Origin: Chitinophagales bacterium
GTDB taxonomy: Bacteria; Bacteroidota; Bacteroidia; Chitinophagales; UBA8649
Assembly: GCA_020635995.1 (NCBI GenBank)
Contig: JACJYS010000007.1
Coordinates: 122,280-186,279 of the forward strand
Length of the DNA: 64,000 nt
Direction of reading: 5' to 3'
Numbering within the stretch: the first letter of the stretch is position 1; the number at the start of each line of letters is the position of its first letter. The position numbers and the translations under genes were made by a program. The notes below the pieces were generated by a model. It ran no database searches. It saw only the letters and a list, made by a program, of their open reading frames with translations, and was not told the origin of the DNA. Below, piece by piece: positions 27,459-36,977 of the stretch.

Positions 27459-27984
27459 TGTTTTTCTTTTTTAAAATGAAATATAAAATTAAGGTAATTA
27501 TAAAAGGAATTCCTATCCAAATAAGTTCACTTTGAATAACTTTTAATCCCCATTGGCTAAGAAAGTTTTTAATACCAATGGGCGAAACTTTTATTACTCT
27601 CCAAGGCAAAAAATATCGGGTATTATCAAAAGGAGCAAAAAAGGCTACACCCTTACCGCCTGTAGTCATGGCATCTAAAATGGTATGCGATAATGTGGAT
27701 ATGAATAAGAATACAAAGAAGATAATTCTTTCTATTTTGTTTTTGCTCAAAAATAAAGCAGTAATAAGAGCTAAAACCAAACTAAAAAGCAAGGAATGAC
27801 TTATACCTCTGTGTCCCCATACACTTTCATAAGGTATGCCAAATTTAAAAGTTATTACATCTGCATCGGGAAGAATGCTGTAAACTACACCTAATAAAAC
27901 TATTTTTAAAGGTAGTTTATATTTAATGTCTATTAAATTTCTAAAACTTAAAGCTGCTAAAGCATGACCAAAAGCCGATGCCAT
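27445..27984 (-). CDS. YdjM/DUF457-type membrane-bound metal-dependent hydrolase
   Basis: 179 residues with several transmembrane helices and the HRGISHSLLFS motif (about residues 58-68), whose histidines are typical of the LexA-binding/DUF457 family of inner-membrane metal-dependent hydrolases. A second cluster SHTILDAMTTGG follows. The biochemical reaction is not known. It starts 1 bp into the end of fahA and overlaps the flavin reductase gene by 14 bp. Confidence 0.85.
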   Translation of the reverse strand: MASAFGHALAALSFRNLIDIKYKLPLKIVLLGVVYSILPDADVITFKFGIPYESVWGHRGISHSLLFSLVLALITALFLSKNKIERIIFFVFLFISTLSHTILDAMTTGGKGVAFFAPFDNTRYFLPWRVIKVSPIGIKNFLSQWGLKVIQSELIWIGIPFIITLILYFILKKKNNAVI

Positions 27985-29234
27985 TAGTTAGCCGGCAATA
28001 TTTTAACTACACTTTCTCCAAAACCTACTCTTACACCATTTTTTTCGCTATAAGCACGCATTATACAAACATCTCCGTCTTGCATAAACTTGCGTTCTGT
28101 GCCGTCTTTTAGTTTAATGGGTTTAGTGCCTTTCCATGTTAACTCTAACATAGAACCATATTCATTTTTTTCGGGTCCACTTATAGTGCCTGAGGCATAC
28201 ATATCGCCTACATTTATATTGCAACCGTTTACGGTTTGATGAGCCAATTGTTGGTTCATATTCCAATACATATATTTGTAGTTAGAAGTACAAATTAAGT
28301 TTTCATCGCCATTTTCTGTTTTAATTATTACTTCTAAATTAATGTCAAAATTGGCATCTTTTTCATATTGCAAATAGGGTAGTACCTTAGGTTCTTGGGT
28401 GTAGCCTTTAGTTCTAAATGGTTCTAAGGCGTCCATAGTTACTACCCACGGAGAAATAACAGAACCAAAGTTTTTGCCTAAAAATGGCCCTAATGGCACG
28501 TATTCCCATCCTTGAATATCTCTGGCACTTAAATCGTTAAAAATAACCATTCCCCATATTGCATTTTCGGCTTCATTTACGGGAATAGACTCGCCTAACT
28601 TAGTTTTCTTGCAAGTAATAAATGCCATTTCTAATTCAAAATCAAACAATTTTGAAGGACCATAAACAGGAGCGTCTGCGTCTGCCGGCTTCATTTGCCC
28701 TTTTGGTCGGTGTATTTCGGCAGGCGAAACTACTATAGAACTTGACCTGCCATGATAGCCAACAGGTATATGTTTCCAGTTGGGCAGTAAAGCATTATTT
28801 GGGTCTCTAAATAAGCAACCTACATTAGTGGCATGGTCTAAACTGCTGTAAAAATCGGTATAATCTCCCACCGCTACAGGCATGTGCATCGTAGCTTGGC
28901 TCATGCTTACCATAATACTTCCTCTGTGTGTAGAATCTTTTAATTCATCATTGTTTTCATCTAATAATACGGCAATTCTATCTCTAATTTTTCGGGCAAA
29001 AGGTCTGCCTTCTGCCATAAAATCATTTAAAGTACTGTTATTTACTAATGATTCTTCAATTTGTATAAAGTTATTGTTATTTAACTCTACTAAATCTACT
29101 ATTTTATCTCCTATGGCTACACCAACTCTTGGTGTTTTTTTGCTTGTAGAAAATATACCAAAAGGCAAATTTTGTAATGTAAAATCAGTATTTTCTGAAT
29201 TTTCTACCCAAGATTTTTTTAAACTTTCCGACAT
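27984..29234 (-). CDS. fahA: Fumarylacetoacetase
   Basis: 416 residues, usual for the full-length enzyme. N-terminal SH3-like domain (NLPFGIFST), then the FAH fold with the catalytic His region (DYTDFYSSLDHATNVG) and the metal ligands around FDFELEMAFI, IFNDLSARDIQ and GKNFGS. It cleaves fumarylacetoacetate to fumarate and acetoacetate, the last step of tyrosine catabolism. It heads a four-gene operon (fahA, hydrolase, flavin reductase, nitronate monooxygenase) with overlaps, behind a promoter at 29263-29270. Confidence 0.95.
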   Translation of the reverse strand: MSESLKKSWVENSENTDFTLQNLPFGIFSTSKKTPRVGVAIGDKIVDLVELNNNNFIQIEESLVNNSTLNDFMAEGRPFARKIRDRIAVLLDENNDELKDSTHRGSIMVSMSQATMHMPVAVGDYTDFYSSLDHATNVGCLFRDPNNALLPNWKHIPVGYHGRSSSIVVSPAEIHRPKGQMKPADADAPVYGPSKLFDFELEMAFITCKKTKLGESIPVNEAENAIWGMVIFNDLSARDIQGWEYVPLGPFLGKNFGSVISPWVVTMDALEPFRTKGYTQEPKVLPYLQYEKDANFDINLEVIIKTENGDENLICTSNYKYMYWNMNQQLAHQTVNGCNINVGDMYASGTISGPEKNEYGSMLELTWKGTKPIKLKDGTERKFMQDGDVCIMRAYSEKNGVRVGFGESVVKILPAN

Positions 29235-29262
29235 AGCTTATCTAACTTTTATGTTTATAGTG

Positions 29263-29270
29263 CAAACTTA
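29263..29270 (-). promoter_or_regulatory. -7 box of the fahA operon
   Basis: TAAGTTTG on the - strand, 28 bp before the fahA start; matches TAnnTTTG. Confidence 0.6.
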
Positions 29271-29317
29271 TAAATAATCGGATTAAACCACTAACTTTAT
29301 CATTAAATTTAATCAAC

Positions 29318-29704
29318 ATGAATGCATTAGGCAATATTATTTGGATGATTTTTGGCGGTTTTTTTACGGCTATTGAATACATAATGGCAGGTTGTGCTTT
29401 GTGTATTACTATTATTGGTATCCCGTTTGGCTTGCAGTGTTTTAAGTTGGCTTTTTATGTATTGCTACCTTTTGGACACAAAACCGTGAAAAGGGAAAGT
29501 AGAACATCTCCAGAAGGATGTGTATATACTTTTTTGAATATTATTTGGTTTTTTGTAGGGGCAATACCTTTGGTTTTATCCCATTTGTTTTGGGGTATTT
29601 TGTTGGGTATTACCATTATAGGTATTCCGTTTGCTAAACAACATTTTAAGTTAATGAGTTTGGCTCTTACTCCCTTTGGGAGAGATATTGTAGAGGTAAA
29701 TTAA
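29318..29704 (+). CDS. YccF-family inner-membrane protein
   Basis: 128 residues with paired hydrophobic segments (about 3-25, 32-52, 72-95, 100-120). Two copies of an IGIPF-type motif with a following QxFK (residues about 38-48 and 102-112) are the YccF signature. The function is unknown. It is divergent from fahA with 83 bp between; a TAACTTTA box lies upstream. Confidence 0.85.
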   Translation: MNALGNIIWMIFGGFFTAIEYIMAGCALCITIIGIPFGLQCFKLAFYVLLPFGHKTVKRESRTSPEGCVYTFLNIIWFFVGAIPLVLSHLFWGILLGITIIGIPFAKQHFKLMSLALTPFGRDIVEVN

Positions 29705-29708
29705 TAAC

Positions 29709-30287
29709 CTAAGGCTGTTCTATAACTATATCATATTTTCTAAGTAGTCCGGCAAGGTTGTTAATAGAAAATTTTGCTTTTCTAATTTGATTTTTATCGG
29801 CATCTATATCAAAATTATAAGCTGTGCTTAAATTAGCTTTTTTAAGAATTGTAGCATCAAAAACGGCTAATTCTAAGTTGCAGTTTTCAAAAGTTGCTTC
29901 GGTTAAATCTGCTTTTGTAAAATCAACTTCTATAAGTGAGCAATTAATAAATTTGGTTTTACTTATTTTAGTGTCATAAAAAGACGAGTGGTTGAGTTGG
30001 CAATTTTCAAAAGAAAATTCAAGTCCAAATTTATTGCAACTATCAAATAATAATCCCAACATTTTGCAATTTTTAAATTGAATATTCCTGAAAGCAGTAT
30101 TATTGATTTTGCACATAGATAAATTGCACTCAATAAAATGACAATCTATAAATTTATAGTTGGATAAGTTGTAAGATGAAAAATCGCAATTATTGAAAGT
30201 ACAGCCGTCATATTCTTTTGCTTCTAATTCATTTGTAGTAAAATCAATATTGCTAAATGTTTTATCTTGTATGTATTTTTCTGTCAT
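29709..30287 (-). CDS. Pentapeptide-repeat protein
   Basis: 192 residues from ATG 30287 (MTEKYIQD). A longer frame would overlap alaS. The body from about residue 10 to 160 follows the pentapeptide pattern A(D/N)LxX, with repeats such as CTFNNCDF, CHFIECNL and ADLTEATF, which fold as a right-handed quadrilateral beta-helix. Some relatives (Qnr, MfpA) mimic DNA and protect gyrase; this protein has no feature proving that role. It lies 10 bp downstream of alaS. Confidence 0.88.
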   Translation of the reverse strand: MTEKYIQDKTFSNIDFTTNELEAKEYDGCTFNNCDFSSYNLSNYKFIDCHFIECNLSMCKINNTAFRNIQFKNCKMLGLLFDSCNKFGLEFSFENCQLNHSSFYDTKISKTKFINCSLIEVDFTKADLTEATFENCNLELAVFDATILKKANLSTAYNFDIDADKNQIRKAKFSINNLAGLLRKYDIVIEQP

Positions 30288-30297
30288 TGAGCAATAA

Positions 30298-32919
30298 TTA
30301 TAAAGTAAAGCTTTTTGCTTTAGCGATAGCACTGTCTATTCCTTCTACTTTTTTACCTCCCGCAGTAGCGTAAAAAGGCTGCCCACCGCCACCGCCTTGT
30401 ATTTCTTTTGCTATTTCTCTAATTATTGTTCCGGCATTTAAGTTGCGTTCTTTTACTATGTTATCGCTTATCATAACCGTAAGCAAAGGTTTGTCATTAA
30501 TAATACTACCTAATACTAAAAATAGATTTTCAACTTCATTTTTCAACTGAAATGCTAAGTTTTTAATGCTATCGGCATTGGGTGCATCTATTTTTTCGGC
30601 AATAATATTTAAGCCGTTTTCTGTACTTACTTTTTTCAAAAGCTCTTCTTTAATATTGCCTTGTTGTTGTAGTTGTAGTGCTTCTAACTGTTTTTTTAGT
30701 TGCTCGTTTTCTTCTTGAAGTTTTACTACGGCATCTACAGTTTTTGGCGGATTATTAAGCAAAGTTTTTATTTGGTTAAGTGCATCTTCTTGCTCTTTGT
30801 AGTAGGCTATTACTTTATTGCCCGTCAAAGCTTCTATTCTTCTAATACCAGCAGCTATAGAATTTTCATTTATTATTTTAAAATACTTTATATTACCTGT
30901 GTTTTCTACATGCGTGCCACCACATAATTCTATAGAATTACCAAATTTTACTACTCTAACTTTATCTCCATATTTTTCGCCAAACAAAGCCATAGCACCC
31001 ATTTCTTTCGCTTTTTCTATTGGCGTATCGGCATAGCTTTGTAGTGGGATAGATTTTTCTATTTCTTGGTTAACCAGTTCTTCTATTTTGTTTAATTCTT
31101 CATCCGTTACTTTTTGAAAATGCGAGAAATCAAAACGCAAATATTCATCATTTACCAGTGAACCTCTTTGCTCTACATGAGTGCCTAAAGTATCTCTTAA
31201 AGCTTTGTGCAATAAATGCGTAGCACTATGGTTCATAGCTGTTTTATTCCTTTTTTCTTTATTTACAGAGGCATTAAAAGTGGCATTTATATTTTTGGGC
31301 AATTCATTTACTATATGTATAAACAGTTGATTTTCTTTTTGAGTATCAATTACGTATGTTTTTTCTCCATTGTTTTCTATATAGCCCGTATCGCCCACTT
31401 GTCCACCACTTTCGGCATAAAAAGGCGTTTTATCAAAAACTAAATGATACTGTGTTTTGCCTTTTTTCTCTACTTTTCGGTATTTAGTTATTTTTACAGG
31501 ACATTCTAAAGTGGTGTATCCTTCAAAATTAGTAAGGTCGCTTTCTGCTAAAACAGTCCAATCGCTTTGCTCGCTTTGCTCGGCATTTCTTGAACGATTT
31601 TTTTGCTCTTGCATAGCTTTTTCAAAACCTTTAATATCAACAGACAATCCTTTTTCTTTAGCCACTAATTCGGTTAAATCTAAAGGGAAACCGTAGGTGT
31701 CGTATAGTTCAAAAGCTTTAGTGCCGTCTATAATTGTTTTACCTTTTTTATGTAGCTCTTTTTCTATATCGTCTATTAATTTTAGCCCTGTAGATAATGT
31801 TTTAAAAAAACTGTTTTCTTCTTCGGTAATAACTTTTTCTATAAATTTTTCTTGCAGTTTTATTTCGGGAAAAACATCTTTAAACTGTGCTACTAAAACG
31901 GGCAATAATTGAGCTAAAAAAGCTTTGTTAAAACCTAAATAAGTGTAGCCGTAGCGTACAGCTCTACGCAATATTCTGCGTATTACATACCCTGCTCCGT
32001 TGCTGGCAGGCAGTTGTCCATCGGCTATAGTAAAAGAAATGGCTCTTATATGGTCTGCTATTACTCTAAAAGCTATGTCTGTCTGCTCATTTTTGCCATA
32101 AGTTTTACCTGAAATTTCTTCAAGTTTTTCTATTAACGGCATGAAAATATCCGTATCATAATTGCTGGTTTTGTTTTGTAAAACACGCACTAATCTTTCA
32201 AAGCCCATGCCGGTATCTACATGCTGTTTTGATAGTTTTACTAAGCTGCCATCGGCTTTTCTTTCAAACTCTATAAATACGTTGTTCCATATTTCTATCA
32301 CTTGAGGGTCATCGGCATTTACTAAAGTAGCTCCATCCACTTTTTTTCTTTCTTCATCATTTCTGCCGTCATAATGAATTTCGGTACATGGCCCACAAGG
32401 ACCCACATCGCCCATTTCCCAAAAATTATCTTTTTTATTGCCTTTAAGTATATGTTTTTCGTTTACTAAAGTTTTCCAAATATCAAAAGCTTCTTTATCA
32501 AAACTTAAATTATCGCCTTTATCGCCTTCAAAAACGGTTACGTACAATCTGGTTTTATCTATTCCATAAACATTGGTCAGCAACTCCCAACTCCAATTTA
32601 TAGCTTCTTTTTTAAAATAATCGCCAAAGCTCCAATTGCCCAACATTTCAAACATAGTATGATGATAGGTATCTACACCTACTTCTTCTAAATCGTTGTG
32701 TTTTCCACTTACTCTTAAGCATTTTTGTGTGTCCGCTACACGAGAATTTACTATTTTTTTATTGCCCAAAAAATAATCTTTAAACTGGTTCATACCCGCA
32801 TTATTAAACATTAAAGTAGGGTCGTCTTTTACCACAATAGGGGCAGATGGCACTATTTTATGTCCTTTCTTTTCAAAAAAATCCAAAAAGTTTTTTCTTA
32901 TCTCTTTAGCCGATTTCAT
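30298..32919 (-). CDS. alaS: Alanyl-tRNA synthetase
   Basis: 873 residues, usual length. Class II catalytic core at the N-terminus (FLDFFEKKGH, GNWSFGDYFK), editing domain with HSATHLLHKAL and CGGTHVE zinc-type residues (about 570 and 670), and a C-terminal DHHA1 region with GGGGGQP near the end. It charges tRNA-Ala and hydrolyses mischarged Ser/Gly-tRNA-Ala. It precedes the pentapeptide gene and is divergent from the M23 peptidase gene. Confidence 0.97.
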   Translation of the reverse strand: MKSAKEIRKNFLDFFEKKGHKIVPSAPIVVKDDPTLMFNNAGMNQFKDYFLGNKKIVNSRVADTQKCLRVSGKHNDLEEVGVDTYHHTMFEMLGNWSFGDYFKKEAINWSWELLTNVYGIDKTRLYVTVFEGDKGDNLSFDKEAFDIWKTLVNEKHILKGNKKDNFWEMGDVGPCGPCTEIHYDGRNDEERKKVDGATLVNADDPQVIEIWNNVFIEFERKADGSLVKLSKQHVDTGMGFERLVRVLQNKTSNYDTDIFMPLIEKLEEISGKTYGKNEQTDIAFRVIADHIRAISFTIADGQLPASNGAGYVIRRILRRAVRYGYTYLGFNKAFLAQLLPVLVAQFKDVFPEIKLQEKFIEKVITEEENSFFKTLSTGLKLIDDIEKELHKKGKTIIDGTKAFELYDTYGFPLDLTELVAKEKGLSVDIKGFEKAMQEQKNRSRNAEQSEQSDWTVLAESDLTNFEGYTTLECPVKITKYRKVEKKGKTQYHLVFDKTPFYAESGGQVGDTGYIENNGEKTYVIDTQKENQLFIHIVNELPKNINATFNASVNKEKRNKTAMNHSATHLLHKALRDTLGTHVEQRGSLVNDEYLRFDFSHFQKVTDEELNKIEELVNQEIEKSIPLQSYADTPIEKAKEMGAMALFGEKYGDKVRVVKFGNSIELCGGTHVENTGNIKYFKIINENSIAAGIRRIEALTGNKVIAYYKEQEDALNQIKTLLNNPPKTVDAVVKLQEENEQLKKQLEALQLQQQGNIKEELLKKVSTENGLNIIAEKIDAPNADSIKNLAFQLKNEVENLFLVLGSIINDKPLLTVMISDNIVKERNLNAGTIIREIAKEIQGGGGGQPFYATAGGKKVEGIDSAIAKAKSFTL

Positions 32920-33017
32920 TTTTAATTAACTTTAATTATATACTTAAGTGCGTATTTTTTAGTATCTTCACTTCCTGTAAAGAAAAATAAAGCACAAAAT
33001 TACATTTTTAATAGCAC

Positions 33018-33989
33018 GTGAAAAAAGAAAAGTACTATTATAATTTAAAAACACTACAGTACGAAAAAGTTAAAACTACTTTTTCTGTAAAGTTATTCAG
33101 AGGCGTAGTTATTTTGGTTTCTGTATTGGTTACAGCTTTTTTATTGAGCTTGCTGGGCGGTGCATTATTCTCTTCTCCAAGGGAAAAAATGTTAGAGCAA
33201 GAAAATAGAGTTCAAAAAGATCAATTGCAATATTTAAGCGGTTCAGTAGATGAGCTTTCAAAGGTTTTAGAGTCCTTGCAAGAAAGAGATAGAAATACTT
33301 ACAGAGTAATTTTTGAGTCGGAGCCTATTTCTCAATCATTGTGGAACTCAGGAGTGGGAGGCTCAGAAAGATATAAAGAGCTTAAAAGGTTTACTACGGG
33401 CGATTTAATGATAGATGTAAACAAGAAATTAGATGCTTTAAAAAGAAAAATGTATTGGCAATCTGAATCTTATGATGATTTAGCTAAATTAGTTACTAAG
33501 AAAGAAGATATGTTGCAATCTTTGCCGGCTATACAGCCTGTAGCTAATTATGATTTAAAAAGAATGGCATCGGGATATGGGTGGCGTATAGACCCTGTTT
33601 ATGGTGTAAATAAGTTTCATGCAGGCATGGATTTTTCTGCACCCGTGGGAACAGAAATTTATGCTACGGCAAAGGGAAAAGTTGTGGATGTAGGGTATAA
33701 TTCAGGAGGTTATGGCAATAGAATTATTATAGAACATGGCTATGGCTACCAAACTTTATATGCTCACATGAGTGCTTTTAATGTAAAAATGGGAGAAACA
33801 GTGCAGCGAGGACAAATTATTGGTTATGTGGGCAATACAGGAAAATCTGTAGGACCACATTTACACTATGAAGTACATAAAAATGGCGAAAAATTAAATC
33901 CCGTTTTATTCTACTATAAAGATTTAGACGATGAGCAATATCAAGAAATGATACAAATGTCTGAAAATGGCGGAGGCTCTTTGGATTAA
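33018..33989 (+). CDS. M23-family (LytM-type) metallopeptidase with coiled coil
   Basis: 323 residues starting with GTG. Cytoplasmic tail, one transmembrane helix (about 27-50), a coiled coil (about 58-100), then the LytM domain (about 180-300) with zinc ligands in FHAGMDF and HLHYE and a partner histidine at YAHMS. This is the Bacteroidota layout for septal or elongation peptidoglycan endopeptidases or their activators. The catalytic residues look intact, so it is probably enzymatically active, in the periplasm. Confidence 0.9.
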   Translation: MKKEKYYYNLKTLQYEKVKTTFSVKLFRGVVILVSVLVTAFLLSLLGGALFSSPREKMLEQENRVQKDQLQYLSGSVDELSKVLESLQERDRNTYRVIFESEPISQSLWNSGVGGSERYKELKRFTTGDLMIDVNKKLDALKRKMYWQSESYDDLAKLVTKKEDMLQSLPAIQPVANYDLKRMASGYGWRIDPVYGVNKFHAGMDFSAPVGTEIYATAKGKVVDVGYNSGGYGNRIIIEHGYGYQTLYAHMSAFNVKMGETVQRGQIIGYVGNTGKSVGPHLHYEVHKNGEKLNPVLFYYKDLDDEQYQEMIQMSENGGGSLD

Positions 33990-34771
33990 TGGTTAATTGT
34001 TAGTGTTTAATGATTAATTAAGTACAGAATATTAATGACTATCCGTTATTATGCCAATAATTTATGCTTTAAGATAGCATCTGGGGACGTTTAAGTAATT
34101 TGAATTACAGTTTTTAGTCTTTTACTTTTGTCTTGATACAAAAGTAACAAAAAATCAAGACTGTAATCAAAAATACTAAAATGCTATAAAACAGACGAGG
34201 ACAAATTAATGTATACTCAATTTTAGTTTTCTCATAGTGGTTCTACTTGTAGGAGCATACTAATTTGTCTGTTTGTTGTTTTATAATTTCATTCATTGTG
34301 GATGTCTGTTTTACATCATTTCTTAACGTATTTTTGATTAAGGTCAGGTAAAGGTGCACCTTAAGTTTGCAAGTGGGGTACCCATTAACCGAAAACCCGT
34401 AAAAAATTAAACTGTTTGAAGAACGGAGTGATGAGTTTTTGATTTTTAGGAGTTGAGGTTATAATGGGTTGCTGAAAACTTAGTGCGATTCCCTGACTGC
34501 CGTCAGGCAAGTTTTGTAACTTTTCTACTAAAGAAAAGTTAATGTAAAATACTTTAGGTGTCTTTACGGATAATCATAGAATATTTTAATATAAAACAGT
34601 CAGAAATTTTCTTTTAATACCATACATTTGTAGAGGAATCTATGCCTATACACAAACAAAACATAGAAAAAAAAGTGAAAACAATACAGATAACAACGCA
34701 AACTAATACAACAAGAAGTATTACACACTAAAAATAAATAAATCTCAATATCAATAAACCCATAGAAAGCC
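33990..34771. other. Gene-free 0.8-kb interval with inverted repeats
   Basis: No convincing gene. It contains a TACAGT...ACTGTA palindrome around an ACTTTTGT/ACAAAAGT hairpin (34102-34164), a 34-bp imperfect inverted repeat (34185-34218 with 34253-34285) around a 34-base loop, and a CTGACTGCCGTCAGG palindrome near 34493. This is typical of decayed mobile or repeat DNA at the boundary of the cassette region. Confidence 0.5.
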
Positions 34772-34838
34772 GGTTCCGTTCAACCTGCGTTCTCATTGTT
34801 CGTCCTTCGGACGCAACGAAAACTTAGTTGTTGTAAGC
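34772..34838 (-). repeat. attC-like site, R family copy 1
   Basis: Palindromic site with boxes GTTCAAC (34778) and GTTGTAAGC (34830-34838); inner stem around CGTCC-TTC-GGACG. About 55 bp are near-identical in copies at 35399 and 47983. It forms the 3' end of the VOC cassette and the left edge of array 1. Confidence 0.75.
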
Positions 34839-34854
34839 AGTTTTTTTAATTATA

Positions 34855-35220
34855 TTATATTTTAAAAATTCCGATATGCCATAATATTCCACTAGGGTCG
34901 TGAAGGAAAAACTCGTTTCCCCATTCATTATGAGCTATTTCGGATAATCGTACATTTTCATACTTCTCAGTCAAATTTAAACTCTGTATACTATTTAGAG
35001 TGCTTTCTAAATTATCAACTTCGAGAAAAATCATTGAATTTTCAACCCAATCCTTTACGTAATAATCTTGTAAATAGAACCCAAATCTGCCTAAATAGAA
35101 GTAGGACATTTTTTCAGATGTAACTAATTCTTTAAAACCTAAATCCAAATAAAAATTTCTAGAAATATTATAGTTTTTAGAGCCAATAAAAGTCCTTATT
35201 GAATTGCCTATTAAATTCAT
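34855..35220 (-). CDS. VOC (glyoxalase/bleomycin-resistance) superfamily protein, cassette gene
   Basis: 121 residues of the VOC fold: strand-helix start IRTFIGSKNYNISRNFYLDLGF and end FFLHDPSGILWHIGIF, with paired beta-alpha-beta-beta-beta modules. Members bind metals or small molecules; metal ligands cannot be set with confidence here, so a binding protein or an enzyme is possible. It is the only gene of its cassette; end boxes GTTGTAAGC and GCTTACAAC match exactly, the stop is 16 bp from the left box and the start 19 bp from the right. Confidence 0.8.
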   Translation of the reverse strand: MNLIGNSIRTFIGSKNYNISRNFYLDLGFKELVTSEKMSYFYLGRFGFYLQDYYVKDWVENSMIFLEVDNLESTLNSIQSLNLTEKYENVRLSEIAHNEWGNEFFLHDPSGILWHIGIFKI

Positions 35221-35239
35221 TTTGTATTGTTTATAAATT

Positions 35240-35368
35240 GCTTACAACGGGAGTTTGTGCATTAACCCACAAAACTCGGGCTTTTCAAATGTAAATATAA
35301 AATATATTTTTGAAAATTAAGCCGTTTTTTAAGCAAAATGTGAGGAGTGGATTTTGTTGTGTGGTGGC
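35240..35368 (-). repeat. attC-like site 2
   Basis: Boxes GCTTACAAC (35240-35248) and GTTGTGTGG (35356-35364). Interior contains a CGGGAG...CTCGGG hairpin and a second A/T hairpin. It is about 90% identical to the site at 38480-38607. Confidence 0.7.
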
Positions 35369-35398
35369 TTAATATTAATAGAAGAGAACATTAATGTA

Positions 35399-35464
35399 GT
35401 TCCGTTCAACCTGCGTTTTCATTGTTCGTCCTTCGGACGCAACGAAAACTTAGTTGTTGTAGGC
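35399..35464 (-). repeat. attC-like site, R family copy 2
   Basis: Boxes GTTCAAC (35404-35410) and GTTGTAGGC (35456-35464); body nearly identical to the copies at 34772 and 47983. It forms the 3' end of the S41 peptidase cassette. Only 30 bp separate it from site 2, so no gene lies between. Confidence 0.75.
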
Positions 35465-35474
35465 AGGTATTCTG

Positions 35475-36812
35475 CTATTCTTGTTCAAAGTATTCAATAC
35501 AATCGTCTTGTCCGTTTAAAATTTTATTTGGGTTTTCTGTGATTTTCACGTCTGGCATTACACCCAAACCAATATTGCTCAAATCCTTTCGTAGATTATA
35601 TTGTGTTTTGGGTATAGTAAAAGAGATTTTTGTATTGGGTAATATTACAACTTCGTTTGGTCCTCCTGAATTTACATAAGCACTCCCGCCTGTCATCTCG
35701 CCTACTATTTTTCCTCTTTTAGTTTCTTTTACAGTATTGGCAAAAATGGCTGAACAAGAAAAACTTCCGCCATTGGTAAATACATAAACTTTGCCTGCAA
35801 AAGCATCTTTATTCGGTTTAAAAAACTTTGACCAACCTGCATTAAACTTCTTATTTCGTCCGTTTTTGACTTTGTAATAACTATTAACGCACTGAAAAGA
35901 AGAATCCATAAAATATTGTAACAGGTAAATTCCGTTACTCAATTCTCCGCCTTGATTGTCTCTTAAATCAATTGCTAAATTTTTTATATGATTTTCTTCA
36001 ATGGTTCTAAAAATGGTTTTAATCTCCTTCTTAAAGTTTTGATTGTAATCGTTTTTAAGTATTTTTTTGTCAAAAGATTTAATTGTGATTACAGCAGAAT
36101 ATCCATTTTCTAAAATTTTAAAATCTATTCCTTTTTCTACTGTCTTATCTCTTTTAGATTTTATTTCACTTCTAGGTAGTCCTGTAATTTCAACAGTATT
36201 CAGTTTGTTATTTTCATCTATAAACTCAATAACATAATGGTTTTTAAACCCAAAATAGTAACTGTAATATGCAGGGAAAAATTGGTACGTTAAATTCTTG
36301 GGATACTGTAAATTATTACCATCTCTGCAAGTATGTTGAACGATTAAATCAAGAATATCGGAAACTTGCATTCCATTGATTTTTGTCAAGGTAGAACCAA
36401 TTGAAATATTTTGTTCATTACTAAAATTCCTGACAACAACTAGGCTGTCGTTTGTCAAAAAAACATCTAAAGGAAAAAGGGGTGCAGAATTGAAAAAATC
36501 TTCTAAATGCTTGGCACTTGGATAAATGTAAGAATGACCATCTTTTAGAACACTTGAAAAAGAAGTGATTATTTTAAATGCTTCTGCTTGATTTATAGTA
36601 TTGGGAAGATTTTCGTATTTGTTTTCAAACCAATTGTCAACTGTTGTTTTAGAACTGTAGGTATATAAATTGGGGTGATTTTGCTCTAACTGATTTTTTA
36701 GGTACTTCAAGTCAGAAATTACTTCACTTTTTGTATAAAGACTGTCCTGTCCGAATAGTTTTAGATTAACCAAAACAATTAGTATCAAAAAAAGATAGCG
36801 TTTTATATTCAT
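35475..36812 (-). CDS. S41-family (C-terminal processing-like) peptidase, cassette gene
   Basis: 445 residues from ATG 36812 (MNIKRYLFLILI); an upstream frame extension would cross the attC box. Signal peptide at 1-21 (ending LFGQ), an N-terminal helical region, a short PDZ-like part (INGMQVSDILDLI), then the S41 core with VFTNGGSFSCSAIFAN (predicted nucleophile serine) and GKIVGEMTGG. Relatives cleave periplasmic or surface proteins; the lysine partner is not assigned here. It is the sole gene of its cassette, whose end boxes GTTGTAGGC and GCCTACAAC match exactly. Confidence 0.85.
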   Translation of the reverse strand: MNIKRYLFLILIVLVNLKLFGQDSLYTKSEVISDLKYLKNQLEQNHPNLYTYSSKTTVDNWFENKYENLPNTINQAEAFKIITSFSSVLKDGHSYIYPSAKHLEDFFNSAPLFPLDVFLTNDSLVVVRNFSNEQNISIGSTLTKINGMQVSDILDLIVQHTCRDGNNLQYPKNLTYQFFPAYYSYYFGFKNHYVIEFIDENNKLNTVEITGLPRSEIKSKRDKTVEKGIDFKILENGYSAVITIKSFDKKILKNDYNQNFKKEIKTIFRTIEENHIKNLAIDLRDNQGGELSNGIYLLQYFMDSSFQCVNSYYKVKNGRNKKFNAGWSKFFKPNKDAFAGKVYVFTNGGSFSCSAIFANTVKETKRGKIVGEMTGGSAYVNSGGPNEVVILPNTKISFTIPKTQYNLRKDLSNIGLGVMPDVKITENPNKILNGQDDCIEYFEQE

Positions 36813-36829
36813 TCGCGTCTGTTTTACTT

Positions 36830-36963
36830 GCCTACAACGTCTTGAATAAACGCTAGTAGCGGCTTCATTTCTTTTAATTTGCAAGGTACTACACTTTTTA
36901 TTAAAAACTCAAAGCAGACAAGCTGGTACTTACCCGCTATTGCGTTTATTTTTTGTTGTGCGT
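36830..36963 (-). repeat. attC-like site 3
   Basis: Boxes GCCTACAAC (36830-36838) and GTTGTGCGT (36955-36963). Inner stem AATAAACGC...GCGTTTATT with one extra base. The body is closely similar to the site at 53413-53549, yet the boxes differ. Confidence 0.8.
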
Positions 36964-36977
36964 TCGGCTTTAATAGG

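Noticed and set aside
1..33990. Many short frames antisense to long genes (for example within relA, clpX, fahA, alaS)
   Set aside because: They overlap well-supported genes, have no family features and follow the codon bias of the opposite strand.
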